A stretch of 64,000 nucleotides of DNA from Trichobilharzia szidati (GCA_944472155.2 OX235277.1:26546804-26610803), one strand, 5' to 3'. Positions 10,298 to 19,790 are shown, numbered from the stretch's first letter. Numbers and translations are program-made. Notes: generated by a model not told the origin, from the letters alone.

Positions 10298-10369
10298 CTC
10301 TTCGACCAGGAATTGAACCGAGGCCTTCCACGTGACAGGCGGAGATACTCACCACTATACAATCGAGGA
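10298..10369 (-). tRNA. tRNA-Asp(GTC)-like sequence, probably a pseudogene
   Basis: The minus strand folds as a full 72-base cloverleaf. Acceptor strands are TCCTCGA and TCGAAGA (one mismatch), the D-arm is TATAGTGGTGAGTATC, the anticodon loop CTGTCAC gives GTC (Asp), and the T-loop is TTCAATT with one stem mismatch. It sits in a row of SINE heads inside a PLE, so it may be part of a SINE rather than a working gene. Confidence 0.6.
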
Positions 10370-10376
10370 AAAGGAG

Positions 10377-10440
10377 TGCGTCTGTCGAGGATCTAACCCC
10401 GGGCCACATTCGTGGTTGGCGAACATTCTACCTCTGGTCA
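10377..10440 (-). repeat. tRNA-like SINE head
   Basis: Minus strand: GGTAGAATGTTCGCC, a CCACGAATGTGG hairpin, B-box GGGGTTAGATCCTCG, then CGCACTCC. It resembles family 1 but has lost its A-box. Confidence 0.5.
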
Positions 10441-10790
10441 TTTCACGTTGTTGTAAGTCTGAGTATTATACCTTCAGGATCTTGTATTAACCCTGGTTTT
10501 ACCGTGATTCGATGAGCTGAGTGATAGTCGAGGAATCTCCCAGAATGTGTAGCTTTTCTGTGTAGCATCGTTTTTATGCTGCCATCTGTTACTCTTTGTA
10601 CTTTGCAGTCTAATACCCCAATTTCATTCTGTGCTGCCATAGTGAATTTTATTCAGTCTATCTACGTGACTGTTTATTTGTAAGAAGAGTTCCCCACCGC
10701 CCACCTCCAATTAATCATTCATCTTCATTATTACCAGCATATCATCTACACATCGCTGATTGAGACAACATTTGTATCCCGAAATCTATC

Positions 10791-11145
10791 ATAAACAAAC
10801 GATTAGAAAGACTAATAACAGAATCTATATCGATGCACTTAAGTTAATAAATGACAAAATATTTGAATAGTTATTTTCACAAGAAAAAAGAACTAATTAA
10901 TGATTGACACTCATTAATAAATACTCAGCACAAAATTTTCCTTGGTAAAAATGTTCACATACAATCGGTTCCCTTAATTAGTGAAATCAAAAAAGGAACG
11001 AACATGCTAGCAGAACAGCTGCTAACTGCTTAAGAATTACATAAGTTCTGAAAGATGTAAATAGATAAGTCAGGCCTACAAAATAGTCGACGTAGAGGAG
11101 AAAAAACTTGGTTACTTCCCTTTGCAGAAGCCATGAAAGTAAAAC
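10791..11145. other. No gene recognised
   Basis: AT-rich sequence with short minus-strand frames of no known family. Confidence 0.4.
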
Positions 11146-11149
11146 TATT

Positions 11150-11500
11150 TCAGCCACTGGGACGCGACTCAATGGTCAACCTCGTGAACTCTAACTTCTA
11201 CCAATTCGTGATTTTAACGCGACTGGCACCAAACAATGTCATTGGCGGCAAATCCATCCTCACACTTGACTGGATGGTCCTCACTGGTAACGACTTCTCA
11301 CTAGAACTACCCCAGGAAACTCCGTCCTGTATCAAGTCACTAGGGGGCATCAGATTAATTTTCAAAAGTTGGTTTATGAGGATTAGATTTGTTTTTACGA
11401 GTTTGCCCACGGATTGATATCCGTTAGAGAACCACTGAAAACTAGCACTGGAGTACTGGACAGCTGTTTTATCCTAGTTTGGGAATCATCGGCAGTGTGA
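11150..11500 (-). mobile_element. SM-alpha-like SINE, left half of an inverted pair
   Basis: On the minus strand it reads GGGACGCGACTC-type head, GTTTGGTGCCAGTCGCGTTAAAATCACGAATTGG in reverse order, tail blocks and a hammerhead remnant at 11,440-11,500 (CCGATGATTCCCAAACTAGG). The body blocks pair with 11,500-11,700 over about 190 bases. Confidence 0.6.
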
Positions 11501-11895
11501 CTTGCTACAGGACGGAGTTCCTGGAGCAGTTCTAGTGAGAAATCGTGACCAGGGAGGTCCATCCAGTCAAGTGTGAGGATGAATTTCCCACCGATGACAT
11601 TGGTTGGTGCCAGTCGCGTTAAATTACGAATGGGAGGATTTAGAATTCATGGAGTGACCATTGAATCGGGTCTCAATGGCTGAAAGGTATACGAGCTTGC
11701 CTTGTAACCAGAAGGTCCCAGATTCGAACCCCGTTGGGTGCATATTACCGACGAGACCCAAGAGAGTAGGATGAAACGGCTGTCCACTACTCCCTGTGGC
11801 TGGTTTTCAATTGTTCTCTAACTCATATCAGTCTGTGGTCAAACTCGTAAAAACAAATCTAATCCTCATAAACCAACTCTTGAAAACTATTTCAT
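11500..11895 (+). mobile_element. SM-alpha-like SINE, right half of an inverted pair
   Basis: Longest copy of the family: GTGAGAAATCGTGACCAGGG, ATGACATTGGTTGGTGCCAG, head TGGCTGAAAGGTATACGAGC with B-box GATTCGAACCCC, then a degenerate hammerhead (CCGACGAGACCC ... GGATGAAACGGCTGTCC), then the tail to CATAAACCAACTCTTGAAAAC. This copy defines the upstream part missing from shorter ones. Confidence 0.7.
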
Positions 11896-11899
11896 CCTG

Positions 11900-12354
11900 C
11901 GGTTAATCTCATACTTCCCTGGTAACTAAATTTCACTCCTTTCTGTACCTGCTGAGAAATAAAAAATAAAATCTATTTTTCTTCTGCAAATGTATTTCTT
12001 CTTGCTTCGCCCATAAAGTATTTCCACTCTATGAACGTGAAGTCTTCAAGAACATTCAATATTTAATGGCATCTTTACTCCTTGAACGAATCTCATTACA
12101 TTCTTCATGATCGGATTTGATTTGATCTGATAGTCATATTAGACAGTCTCATTTTATCCTATAAGAGACTCATCAAACGCATATATGTCAGCATTTCATT
12201 TAGTGCTCACTTTTAGAACTTCCAAAGCTGTAACCTATTTAATGAGAGATTGTTGTGTACATTCTAATGTTCAAGACTTGTTTTAACTAATACACGTACA
12301 TACTGGTGCCAATGCCATTTTAGCCCTCCCTGCTTATGTCTGACAGACTAACTG
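11900..12354. other. No gene recognised
   Basis: No family resemblance on either strand. Confidence 0.4.
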
Positions 12355-13560
12355 GTTTAAACACAGAACTTTGAACCGATGTGCAACAGTTCAAGTTGCC
12401 ACATCCCATTTAGTAAACAAAGCAAGAGAAGAAAAACAAAATAGAGACATTTGACAGGGATATAAGACAAAACGAATAGTAATATCGAAGAATAATATAG
12501 TTTTACTGGATAATATAAGTCACAAAGAGTGAATGCATCCGCGCCAGCCATTGAGAACGATTTTGAGCCATATCATCAATTGTCTCCAGTCTTTATTGGT
12601 GTTTACCGTCCTGAGGATCCTAACAAGGAAGTCTACATCTTCCTACGTGACTTAAACTAACTGTTGTGGATTTCACTGACTGATGAAGCCATGTTTTCGT
12701 TTGACCACCACAAGCTTTCTCTTTTCCAACCTGATCCATCCTATGTCAGTCAGTTAACATCTCCTGTTGTCGAGGAAGGCGATGGCTAGGCGGCATGCGT
12801 AACACATATCCTAACCATCTCAATCGATGCAGCCGCTTGGCAGTCTGGTCGATTGATTCCCCTCCTTAACTAACACTTGACGTCTTACCACCTCAATATT
12901 ACTCACCACATTATAAAATATAATACGGGAGATGGAACTCAGACGCCTGTGATTAGATACAGATAGCCAGCTGGCCTTTTCATGTCTTCCACTTTCAGTG
13001 GCCATGTCTCAGTCACAGCGATGAAGGTGGATGGAGCGAACTAGTGAGCAGTACACACGTCCTTTAATCTACAGGCAGCTGGATATCATGTGTACTCGAG
13101 CGATGGCGTAAGCTGGCAGGTGCATGCCAAACGAGCCTTATGTATCCGTGTTGAGATTTCGTCAGCTATTAACCCACTGGGACTGACCCAGCTTCCTAAA
13201 TAAGTGGTCAACATGCTCTACTACTTCATTCTATACCTTTAAGCTAGGAGTTGATGTAGTCCACTCCTGTAGTATCATCTTATATTTGACAGGAGCGAAT
13301 CGCATATCTAGCATTTGAAGATTGCTTCTGATCAAGGTGTTCAGAAGACTGCATTTTGTCAGCGTCTTCACCTACAAGGACTACATCATCTGCATATTCC
13401 AAGTCAACGAGATTATACCCTGGTAACAAGTCAATCCCTGCGTCTCTGCAGTGAGTTAGGGTTAAGTCCATTAGCACATCTATGATGAAAGTGAATGGAA
13501 ATGGGGTAGGGGGTATCCCTGTCAGACACCACTAGTTGCCACCAGTTCAGATAAAAAATC
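12355..13560 (-). pseudogene. RTE-like LINE, 3' half, decayed
   Basis: A minus-strand frame at 13,477-13,280 holds LVDLEYADDVVLVGEDADKMQ: the YADD catalytic motif of the RT palm with its usual LEYADD context. Further down the minus strand, broken frames give a decayed RTE C-terminus with an SNIEVVRRQVL block (13,005-12,820). The 3' non-coding end near 12,355-12,550 (LNGMWQLELLHIGSKF when translated) matches that of the copy at 25,680-26,560. Several stops interrupt it. The 5' endonuclease half is absent. Confidence 0.75.
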
Positions 13561-13599
13561 ACCGTGGTCAACAATTTGATGCCCAGTAGGGTTATGGAT

Positions 13600-13715
13600 G
13601 AGTGCTACTGAAGAGTGACGAAACAGGTGTCCAATTGTGCCATGTTTTCAATGGTTCTCAAAGTGATTTCATTTTGTAGACTAAATTAAAGTCAATCAAA
13701 TGCATTCAAGCCAAC
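13600..13715 (+). repeat. SM-alpha-like SINE tail
   Basis: Carries GAAGAGTGACGAAACAGGTGTCC and TTTTCAATGGTTCTC followed by the AATCAAATGC...AACATTTGAAAAC end. The stem II bases have been deleted. Confidence 0.55.
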
Positions 13716-13724
13716 ATTTGAAAA

Positions 13725-13800
13725 CAGCTAAGCTGACGAGTCCCAAATAGAACGAAATGCACATCCTGGCTGGATTCCACTGCTAGTTACCATCCACCAA
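13725..13800 (+). ncRNA. SM-alpha hammerhead ribozyme motif
   Basis: CTGACGA is at 13,733-13,739, then stem II at 13,740-13,753 (GTCC/GAAC with one mismatch, loop CAAATA) and GAAA at 13,754-13,757. Next come a short stem III (ATG/CAT type), cleavage C, then CTGGCTGGATTCCACTGCTAG, the SM-alpha 3' flank. The match to the published schistosome satellite hammerhead is close, but stem I is disturbed by a CTGG duplication. Confidence 0.7.
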
Positions 13801-13804
13801 TTAA

Positions 13805-14435
13805 ATTTAAAAAACAGCTTTTAGAAATTGTGTTTCAGTTATCTTTCAGACAGATGACATTTATTTTTTTTTTAATGTAACAAAAGATTATGAGAAGAGG
13901 CTAAAAGAAATAGACAAATTTAATTAAGTCGTATGATAAATGTTCACTTTTTTTCTCCTTGTTGTAAAGATAAGTTATTTCATTCAAAATGTCGATTTTA
14001 TTTTTTGCAGCCATTTTTTAAAAATTTGTTTTAATTCTTATTCATTTAACTCTTCAGAAAATTCAAATATTTCGTTACAAATTGAAATGTAAATAAGTGG
14101 GAAGGGAATTCAACATAAAAATTTATGATTTATTGTGTCTAATATGTTGTTCATATTTTTTTTAAATTTAAGAGATGAAAATGTATATAGACAAAATTAA
14201 TAAGCTGAAAACATTTATTTCCTGTAGGAGATTTAAAACAAGCAACAGCTGTGAAAATAAGCAGTATTTAATGAATTCATAGCATTTCGGCAGAAGGACT
14301 CTTCAGCTGAACGGACACTCTACAAAGATAGTTATTTATACAATTTCTATTTAAGGCTAAATACATACAAATACATGAATATTGTGACAACAAGGAACCT
14401 TCGTAAGCACCTTCAGTCACAGAGTTAGAGAACTA
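13805..14435. other. AT-rich stretch, nothing recognised
   Basis: Strongly AT-rich with T runs near 13,863 and 14,158. No frame or repeat recognised. Confidence 0.45.
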
Positions 14436-14439
14436 TATG

Positions 14440-14975
14440 CTCAGAAGAGGTAATTGAAGATGAACTAAGGATTGTATATGATACCTTGATTGAAAATAGC
14501 TATCCAAACAAATTCATCAGGAAACATGTGACTAAGAAAGTTGAAAAGGACTTTTCACTATCTGTAAAAAGAATGCCTGTATACATACGACTGCAATTCA
14601 AGGGCGATGTACCTAGCGAAATAATTACGAAGAAGTTAAGAAAATTACTTCGAAGGACTTTTAATGCTGGCAAACTACAAGTCTTATTCACTTCACGACC
14701 GGTGGTGATTCCTCAATTAAAAGATGAAGTACCTAGACTAGACTAGCTAACTCGGGAACATCTACCAGTGTGGCTAAATAAAAGTGTGGTGAGGTGCATC
14801 AACAACTCGATATTAGAACACCTTCTCCAAACTGGCCACAAGGCTAATATTGAAGAGTCCTTCTCCATCATCTACCGGGTACCAAACAAACTGCCAAAAA
14901 CATCCTGGTACCGCATACTCCAAAAAGCTGAGGCTATTACGATTCGCCTTGAACAACTGGTGCTCTATTGATATA
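14440..14975 (+). pseudogene. PLE connector and C-terminus, GIY-YIG core deleted
   Basis: Codons at 14,486-14,746 read ENSYPNKFIRKHV ... PVYIRLQFKGDVPSEIITKKLRKLLRRTFNAGKLQVLFTSRPV, the PLE connector that precedes the endonuclease. The next frame (from about 14,752) gives LTREHLPVWL.KSVVRCINNSILEHLLQTGHKANIEESFSIIYRV ... LQKAEAITIRL, the C-terminal half of the GIY-YIG domain. The Cys pair and YIG core between the two are missing, a deletion of some 30 codons, so the endonuclease cannot work. Confidence 0.8.
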
Positions 14976-14983
14976 AGTATAAA

Positions 14984-15845
14984 ACTTGGGCACTGTGGCG
15001 GTAGAGTATAACTCCATTACGGATAAGATTTTATTTTGACAAATCACAGTGTTATACAGTAATATTAACTGATGACGTTTCAAGCACAAATTATTGCTCA
15101 TAATCATATCAAGTTACTCACGCAACTTCTTTCCTTCATTTATATACATGAGTGGAATTGACTAGATATTTGAATAAAAATCAGTATGGGATAACGTACA
15201 TTCAGAAATAATAATATGAGTGTTATCAATCAAATACAATCAGATGGGAAATAAGACGAGTGTTTTTATAGTCAAAATAAGTAACTTGTTAGAATGTGAT
15301 AATGTATGTGAATTGAAATAGAATTTTAAGATTATTTATTATCCTCTTTTGATTTGACTGACTGGTGGTAATAATATCTTCCATACATATCTCTGGTATT
15401 TGCATTGAGTCATTTCTGTTACATGTGTTGGGTGTAGACTCGATGAACCAGGCAGGATTCAGTAATCAATCGTTGTCTCTCTCTCCACCTACATAGATTA
15501 CTTTTTAGAATCTTAACCCTTTCCCACCCTATTGTGTGGTTGCGTGTTAATGCATGCAGTGCAATTGCTGAGCTTTTTTATAAATTACTTATCCTCTCGG
15601 GGTCAACCATTCTTCCCTTAGCTAAATTCTTATATTCGGACAACCTGACTACCCGGAACTACTAGTTTGACCTATGTAGTTGACCTCACAGTCATTGCAA
15701 GGTATTTTGTAAATTATATTATTTTGTCTAATTGGGTCAACCTACAGAGCTTGTCCTACCTGAGTGAGTTTGTAGGTTTGAATGCCACCGTAATTCCTGC
15801 TTTATGTATAGAAGAAGCAAGTCCAACCACTACTACTGCTCTGGC
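14984..15845 (-). pseudogene. Inverted PLE tail and connector, partner of 8.1-9.1 kb
   Basis: The minus strand matches 8,160-9,077 over most of its length with small indels, from the AAAACTTGGGCACTGTG block (14,986) to the connector-encoding bases (15,749-15,790, KPTNSLR). It directly abuts the plus-strand PLE ending at 14,975, so the two PLE pieces meet tail to tail. Confidence 0.7.
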
Positions 15846-15849
15846 CGGC

Positions 15850-16035
15850 CTTCAGTGGAGACTATAAATTCATGAATTTTTATTTTCCTAATTCCTCCGA
15901 CATTCAGTGCATTTGTTATGTTGATGCTATGGAACTCTAATCCGTTGATACTATTATTGATTTTATGTTATTTAAATAGCATGAATGTTTTTGAATTAAT
16001 AGAGAAGACTTGTAGCTCAGGTGGATGATTTGCAA
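15850..16035. other. No gene recognised
   Basis: Short AT-rich stretch before the PLE palindrome. Confidence 0.4.
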
Positions 16036-16039
16036 TTAA

Positions 16040-16410
16040 TAGTGTTCTCTGAGCTGGTTGGTTTGGTTGCGGAACTTTCGTCGTCCCCTTGCTGGACAAC
16101 ATCTCCTTTCAGCGCAATTTTTAGCATAAAGTGAAATGATTTAAATTTCTTCATGAGTGATATAATTGCGTCTCCCGGTAACCATCTTTACATATGTATT
16201 GACCATTTTCTATTGACTTGGATTTTAAACTTTCTGGTCACCTGATTTGCTTTTTATTAGTTGGTATATTTCGTCTATGTTAACGTGTTTGTTAATTGCA
16301 TTTTCGTTTAAGTACCAGGCTTCTAGGAATTCCCTGGCACTTTTGGTGTTTCCTCTGTCTAAGATTTCGACATTATCCCAATCAAACTGATGTCCATAAT
16401 TGTCTATATG
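16040..16410 (-). repeat. PLE palindrome, left arm
   Basis: Encodes on the minus strand the end of a GIY-YIG domain (HIDNYGHQFDWDNVEILDRGNTKSAREFLEAWYLNENAINKHVNIDEIYQLIKSKS) and its tail. It matches 16,492-16,862 on the opposite strand with about one mismatch in 371 bases. On the minus strand the coding frame also continues inward through EHKSAVKRHDIYS (up to 16,480), so this arm is longer toward the centre. Confidence 0.9.
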
Positions 16411-16491
16411 CATTGATACTAAAGAATATATATCGTGTCTTTTCACGGCTGATTTGTGTTCTTGGATTCTAATTCGAAGGGGACATCAAAG

Positions 16492-16862
16492 CATATAGAC
16501 AATTATGGACATCAGTTTGATTGGGATAATGTCGAAATCTTAGACAGAGGAAACACCAAAAGTGCCAGGGAATTCCTAGAAGCCTGGTACTTAAACGAAA
16601 ATGCAATTAACAAACACGTTAACATAGACGAAATATACCAACTAATAAAAAGCAAATCAGGTGACCAGAAAGTTTAAAATCCAAGTCAATAGAAAATGGT
16701 CAATACATATGTAAAGATGGTTACCGGGAGACGCAATTATATCACTCATGAAGAAATTTAAATCATTTCACTTTATGCTAAAAATTGCGCTGAAAGGAGA
16801 TGTTGTCCAGCAAGGGGACGACGAAAGCTCCGCAACCAAACCAACCAGCTCAGAGAACACTA
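16492..16862 (+). repeat. PLE palindrome, right arm
   Basis: Mirror of 16,040-16,410. The coding frame 16,456-16,677 gives the same peptide, with unrelated codons before HIDNYG because the right arm starts abruptly at 16,492. The 81-base centre (16,411-16,491) is not duplicated. Such high identity points to recent inverted duplication or inverted insertion. Confidence 0.9.
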
Positions 16863-17099
16863 TGAAGTGCAGCAGTAATGTTGTTAATAACACTAATTCA
16901 TTCGCTATAATGTATATATAAATATAGAACTTGATGATGACGTTATTGAAAATTTTAATGGGCATTTTTAATCGGTTACTAATGAATAAAATTCAATTTT
17001 ATATTTTCCCGTCAATTGATTGGACCGAAGTGCTCGGTCTCAGGTTGACATGGCGGCTTCCTGTACAGATGCTTCGACGAAGTGTCTGGGCATACAATT

Positions 17100-17182
17100 A
17101 GAAGTTAATTGGTGAATGATGACTAACAGTGGAATCCAGCCAGGATGCGCATTTCGTCCTATTCGGGGCCCGTCACCTGGAT
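17100..17182 (-). ncRNA. SM-alpha hammerhead remnant, minus strand
   Basis: The minus strand reads CCAG, GTGACGG (core CTGANGA mutated), stem II GGCCCCGAATAGGAC, GAA, a perfect ATGC/GCAT stem III, C, then CTGG (perfect stem I). The flank TGGATTCCACTGTTAG matches the SM-alpha 3' side. The core changes make it unlikely to cleave. Confidence 0.65.
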
Positions 17183-17204
17183 GTACCTGCATTCCTCAGT
17201 GAGT

Positions 17205-17282
17205 GAGGAGTGAGTGACGAGTCCCAAATAGGATGAAGTGTGCATCCTGGATTCCAATGTTAGTCAATACCCACCAATGAAC
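17205..17282 (+). ncRNA. SM-alpha hammerhead remnant, plus strand
   Basis: GTGACGA (first core base C to G), stem II GTCCCAAATAGGAT, GAAG in place of GAAA, a GTGTGCAT stem III region, then C and CTGGATTCCAATG. It faces the minus-strand copy at 17,100-17,182 across about 20 bases, so the two form an inverted pair. Confidence 0.6.
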
Positions 17283-17907
17283 TACAAATAAATATGTTTA
17301 ACATATGTCAACCATACAAGAATAAAAATGTTTTATCTAAACTCATAAGATAGTTTGAACGCTTGTCACCAAGATTAACACTCAACTATGATTTTTCCGA
17401 TTTACACAAATCTTGATGAAACTAATAATAGTAACACTGTAAAGACAAGGGAAAAGGAAAGAAAACCGTGAAGGTAAAACTAAAGTATGCTACTGACGAA
17501 GATTTAAGATAACTACTGTCTCGTTTTGTATACAGAGATCCGGCTTCTCTAATACAGCTGCACAGGCTTCATTAAAACCAACAGCTTTTTTTTTATTAAC
17601 TTGCCCTATTAATAACTACAAAGTTTTTATTCAGTGGCACTATATGATCACAGTTCAATAAGTCCCGTTTAGGATGCCATCATGAGTACTGGAAAACCAT
17701 TTGGGACAGTGTTCGGCACCACAAGTCAAAAAGACATCTTTCCCTAGATCCAATGTATTTGCTTCTACAAACACATTTAAATTGATATACACATTTTGAT
17801 GTGCCACGGATCGATATCTTATCTTCACCTGTTGCTTGCCCTATCCCCTTTTTTGTGTTCATGAAAAACATGCCAGCTGCATAATAGCTTGGTGTAATGG
17901 CTTTCAC

Positions 17908-18204
17908 GAGTTGATAACGGATTGATATCAGTTAGAGAACCATTGAAAACCAGGGAGTACTGGACAGCTGCTGTTTCATCCTAGTTTGGGAATCATCGGC
18001 AGTACGCACCCACTGGGATTCGAACCCAGGACCTTCCGGTTACAAGGCAAGCTCGTATACCATTCAGCCACTGGGACCTGATTCAGTGGCTAGTGCATGA
18101 ATTCTAACTTCTATCAATTCGTGATTTAGCGCGACCCCTGATATCAATCCGTGATCAACTCGTAAAAACATAACTAACCCTTACAAACCAAACTATAGAA
18201 AACT
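17908..18204 (-). mobile_element. SM-alpha-like SINE inserted in a PLE
   Basis: Minus-strand SINE with tRNA head (TGGCTGAATGGTATACGAGC, B-box GGGTTCGAATCCC), hammerhead and tail, plus an inverted extra tail (18,140-18,204) on the far side. Both sides carry TAATGGCTTTC (17,897-17,907 and 18,205-18,215 approximately), an 11-bp target duplication inside a PLE coding frame that reads through once the insert is ignored. Confidence 0.75.
17957..18005 (-). ncRNA. Hammerhead motif in the inserted SINE
   Basis: On the minus strand: GTACTG (18,005-18,000), CCGATGA (core with U4 changed to C, 17,999-17,993), a TTCCC...GGAT stem II, GAA, stem III ACAG/CTGT with a CAG insert, C at 17,963, and CAGTAC (17,962-17,957). 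Stem I is a perfect 6-bp helix. The U4 change should hurt cleavage. Confidence 0.6.
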
Positions 18205-18667
18205 AATGGCTTTCCTCAAATGATGTTTCACTAACTGAGTAACATTATTACCCCTTGAAACGTAACTTTATGAAAACCTTCTTTTTAGGACCAGCCTGAG
18301 ATAAAGAAGATTAAAGAAGTTGGATCTCTGCATACAAAAGGTAATAGTAGTTACTTTAAATCTACCTCAGTAGCATACTCTTATTTTACCTTCACAATTT
18401 TCTCTACTTTCCCCCTTATCTTTACCATGTTCCTTCCATTATTATTAAGGATAGTATTATTAGTTTTCTCAGGATTTGTGAGAATCCGAAAAATCATAGT
18501 TGAGTATTAATCTTGATGGAGAGTGTTCAAAATATCTAATGAGTTTAGATCAGATATGCTTATTCTTGTACGTTTGAGATATGTTAAATATATTTATTTG
18601 TCTTCATGAAGGTTTCTTGTTGTCACAATGTTCATGTGTCTATATGTACTTAACCTTAAAAGGAAGT

Positions 18668-18935
18668 TGTATAATGGGAAGTCGTGACCAGGGAAGAAGA
18701 TCCGGTCCCACCGATGACATTGGTTGGTGCCAGTCGCGCTAAAATCACGAATTGGTAAAGGTTATAATTCATGGGTTGGCCACTGAGGAGTCCGGTCCCA
18801 GTGGCTGAATAGTATACGTGCTTGACTTGTAATCGGAAGGTCCTAGGTTCGAACCCTAACAGTCGGTAGGTACTGCCGATGAGTTAAAACAGCTGTCCAG
18901 TACCCCCTGATGGTTTTCAATGGTTCTGTCAAGGA
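18668..18935 (+). mobile_element. SM-alpha-like tRNA SINE, hammerhead stem II deleted
   Basis: GAAGTCGTGACCAGGG, ATGACATTGGTTGGTGCCAG, head TGGCTGAATAGTATACGTGC with B-box GGTTCGAACCC, then GGTACTG CCGATGAG, a shortened centre, AAACAGCTGT C CAGTACC and TTTTCAATGG. Stem I and stem III persist; stem II is gone. Confidence 0.7.
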
Positions 18936-18939
18936 ACTT

Positions 18940-19524
18940 AGCCCTAAGTTCCTATTGTAATGAAGACGTTTTCCTTTTGAACCAATAAATACTATGTATG
19001 TGTCCCAACTTTAAATCCAAAACACCAGTATTCCTTGAACGAAATTATATTGTTTGGCAATTAAAGCGAGGCAAAATACAAAGTCTACAAACAAATATTA
19101 AGTACAAATGAAGTTATAGAGTACTTTTATTCGTATTTGTTCAAGTCTTCATTCAACTTGCAAGCGATCCGCGCCTTTGAGTTGCCCACCAATGGCTGCC
19201 AGTTCCAATAAACAAACGTTCAATGTTCACGTCCATTGACAGGTTTTCTAACTGATATTAATCTGTGGTCTAACCTGAAGCAAATAGAATCACTACAAAC
19301 TAATTCTTGAATACAAATAACAATGTTTGTAGGATGTCCGTTCAGTTGATGAGTCCTTCCACCGAAATTTATAAATTCATTAAATGCTGCTTTGTTCACA
19401 GTTGTTGCTTGTTTTAAAATCAATAAGGTTCATGAATTAATTTAAAAATTTTAGAAATTCGAAAATACTACAAGTTATCAGAGAAATAAATGATTTTAAG
19501 TTTGATCAAAAAATGTTTTCATTT
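18940..19524. other. No gene; SINE tail fragment at 19,235-19,310
   Basis: TTTTCTAACTGATATTAATCTGTGGTC to ACTAATTCTTGAA is the plus-strand end of the SM-alpha-like family. Nothing else was recognised. Confidence 0.45.
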
Positions 19525-19790
19525 AGAGAACCAGCTGAAACTAGTAAGGACTATTGGACTTTATTTAGAACTACTCCTCAGCATTCTGCACCGATGATTG
19601 AATATTAAGAACCATAAGGTTACAAGGTGAGCTTGTTGACCATTCAACCCTTGAGAGTTTATCCAATAGCCAGCAAACGAATTCTAACTTCTATCGATTT
19701 GTGACATCCACGCCTTCACATGTGACTTGGCAAACACCCACTAGTTGTAACTTCTCACTAGAACATCAGGCAACTGATGTCACTCTTCGT
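19525..19790 (-). repeat. SM-alpha-like SINE, diverged
   Basis: The minus strand keeps TGGTGT, GTTAGAATTCG, a tRNA-like GTCAACAAGC..CACCTTGTAACC segment and GCTGAGGAGTAG...CCAATAGTCC in the family order. The hammerhead core is lost. Confidence 0.5.

Larger units (their letters stand above)
9500..10790 (-). pseudogene. PLE reverse transcriptase, split by a SINE cluster
   Basis: Running down the minus strand, 10,790-10,443 encodes a C-VDDMLVIM box (the PLE RT catalytic YVDD with Y changed to C), then IGVLDCKVQR.TDGS..T.LHRKATHSGRFLDYHSAH, a typical PLE post-palm block. The frame stops at the SINE cluster (10,045-10,440). Beyond it, 9,790-9,500 resumes with TMPYKSGASEAIQRNLENTGIRTTFKSTNP, the connector. 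Between 9,790 and 10,040 the reading is poor. The element is dead. Confidence 0.65.
17285..18605 (-). mobile_element. Short PLE copy with inverted ends, split by a SINE
   Basis: Minus-strand coding begins near 18,340 with GPKKKVFIKLRFKG and a connector, is interrupted at about 18,205, and resumes at 17,907 with KAITPSYYAAGMFF ... TSKCVYQFKCVCRSKYIG, the start of the GIY-YIG domain. It breaks after CLF. The tail at 17,285-17,530 (minus) is repeated inverted at 18,360-18,600 (plus), so the copy is flanked by inverted tail repeats of about 240 bases. The reverse transcriptase is missing. The SINE insertion has an 11-bp target duplication. Confidence 0.75.

Noticed and set aside
13280..13477. Small independent gene with YADD
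   Set aside because: YADD with its context is the RT palm of the surrounding RTE remnant, not a separate gene.
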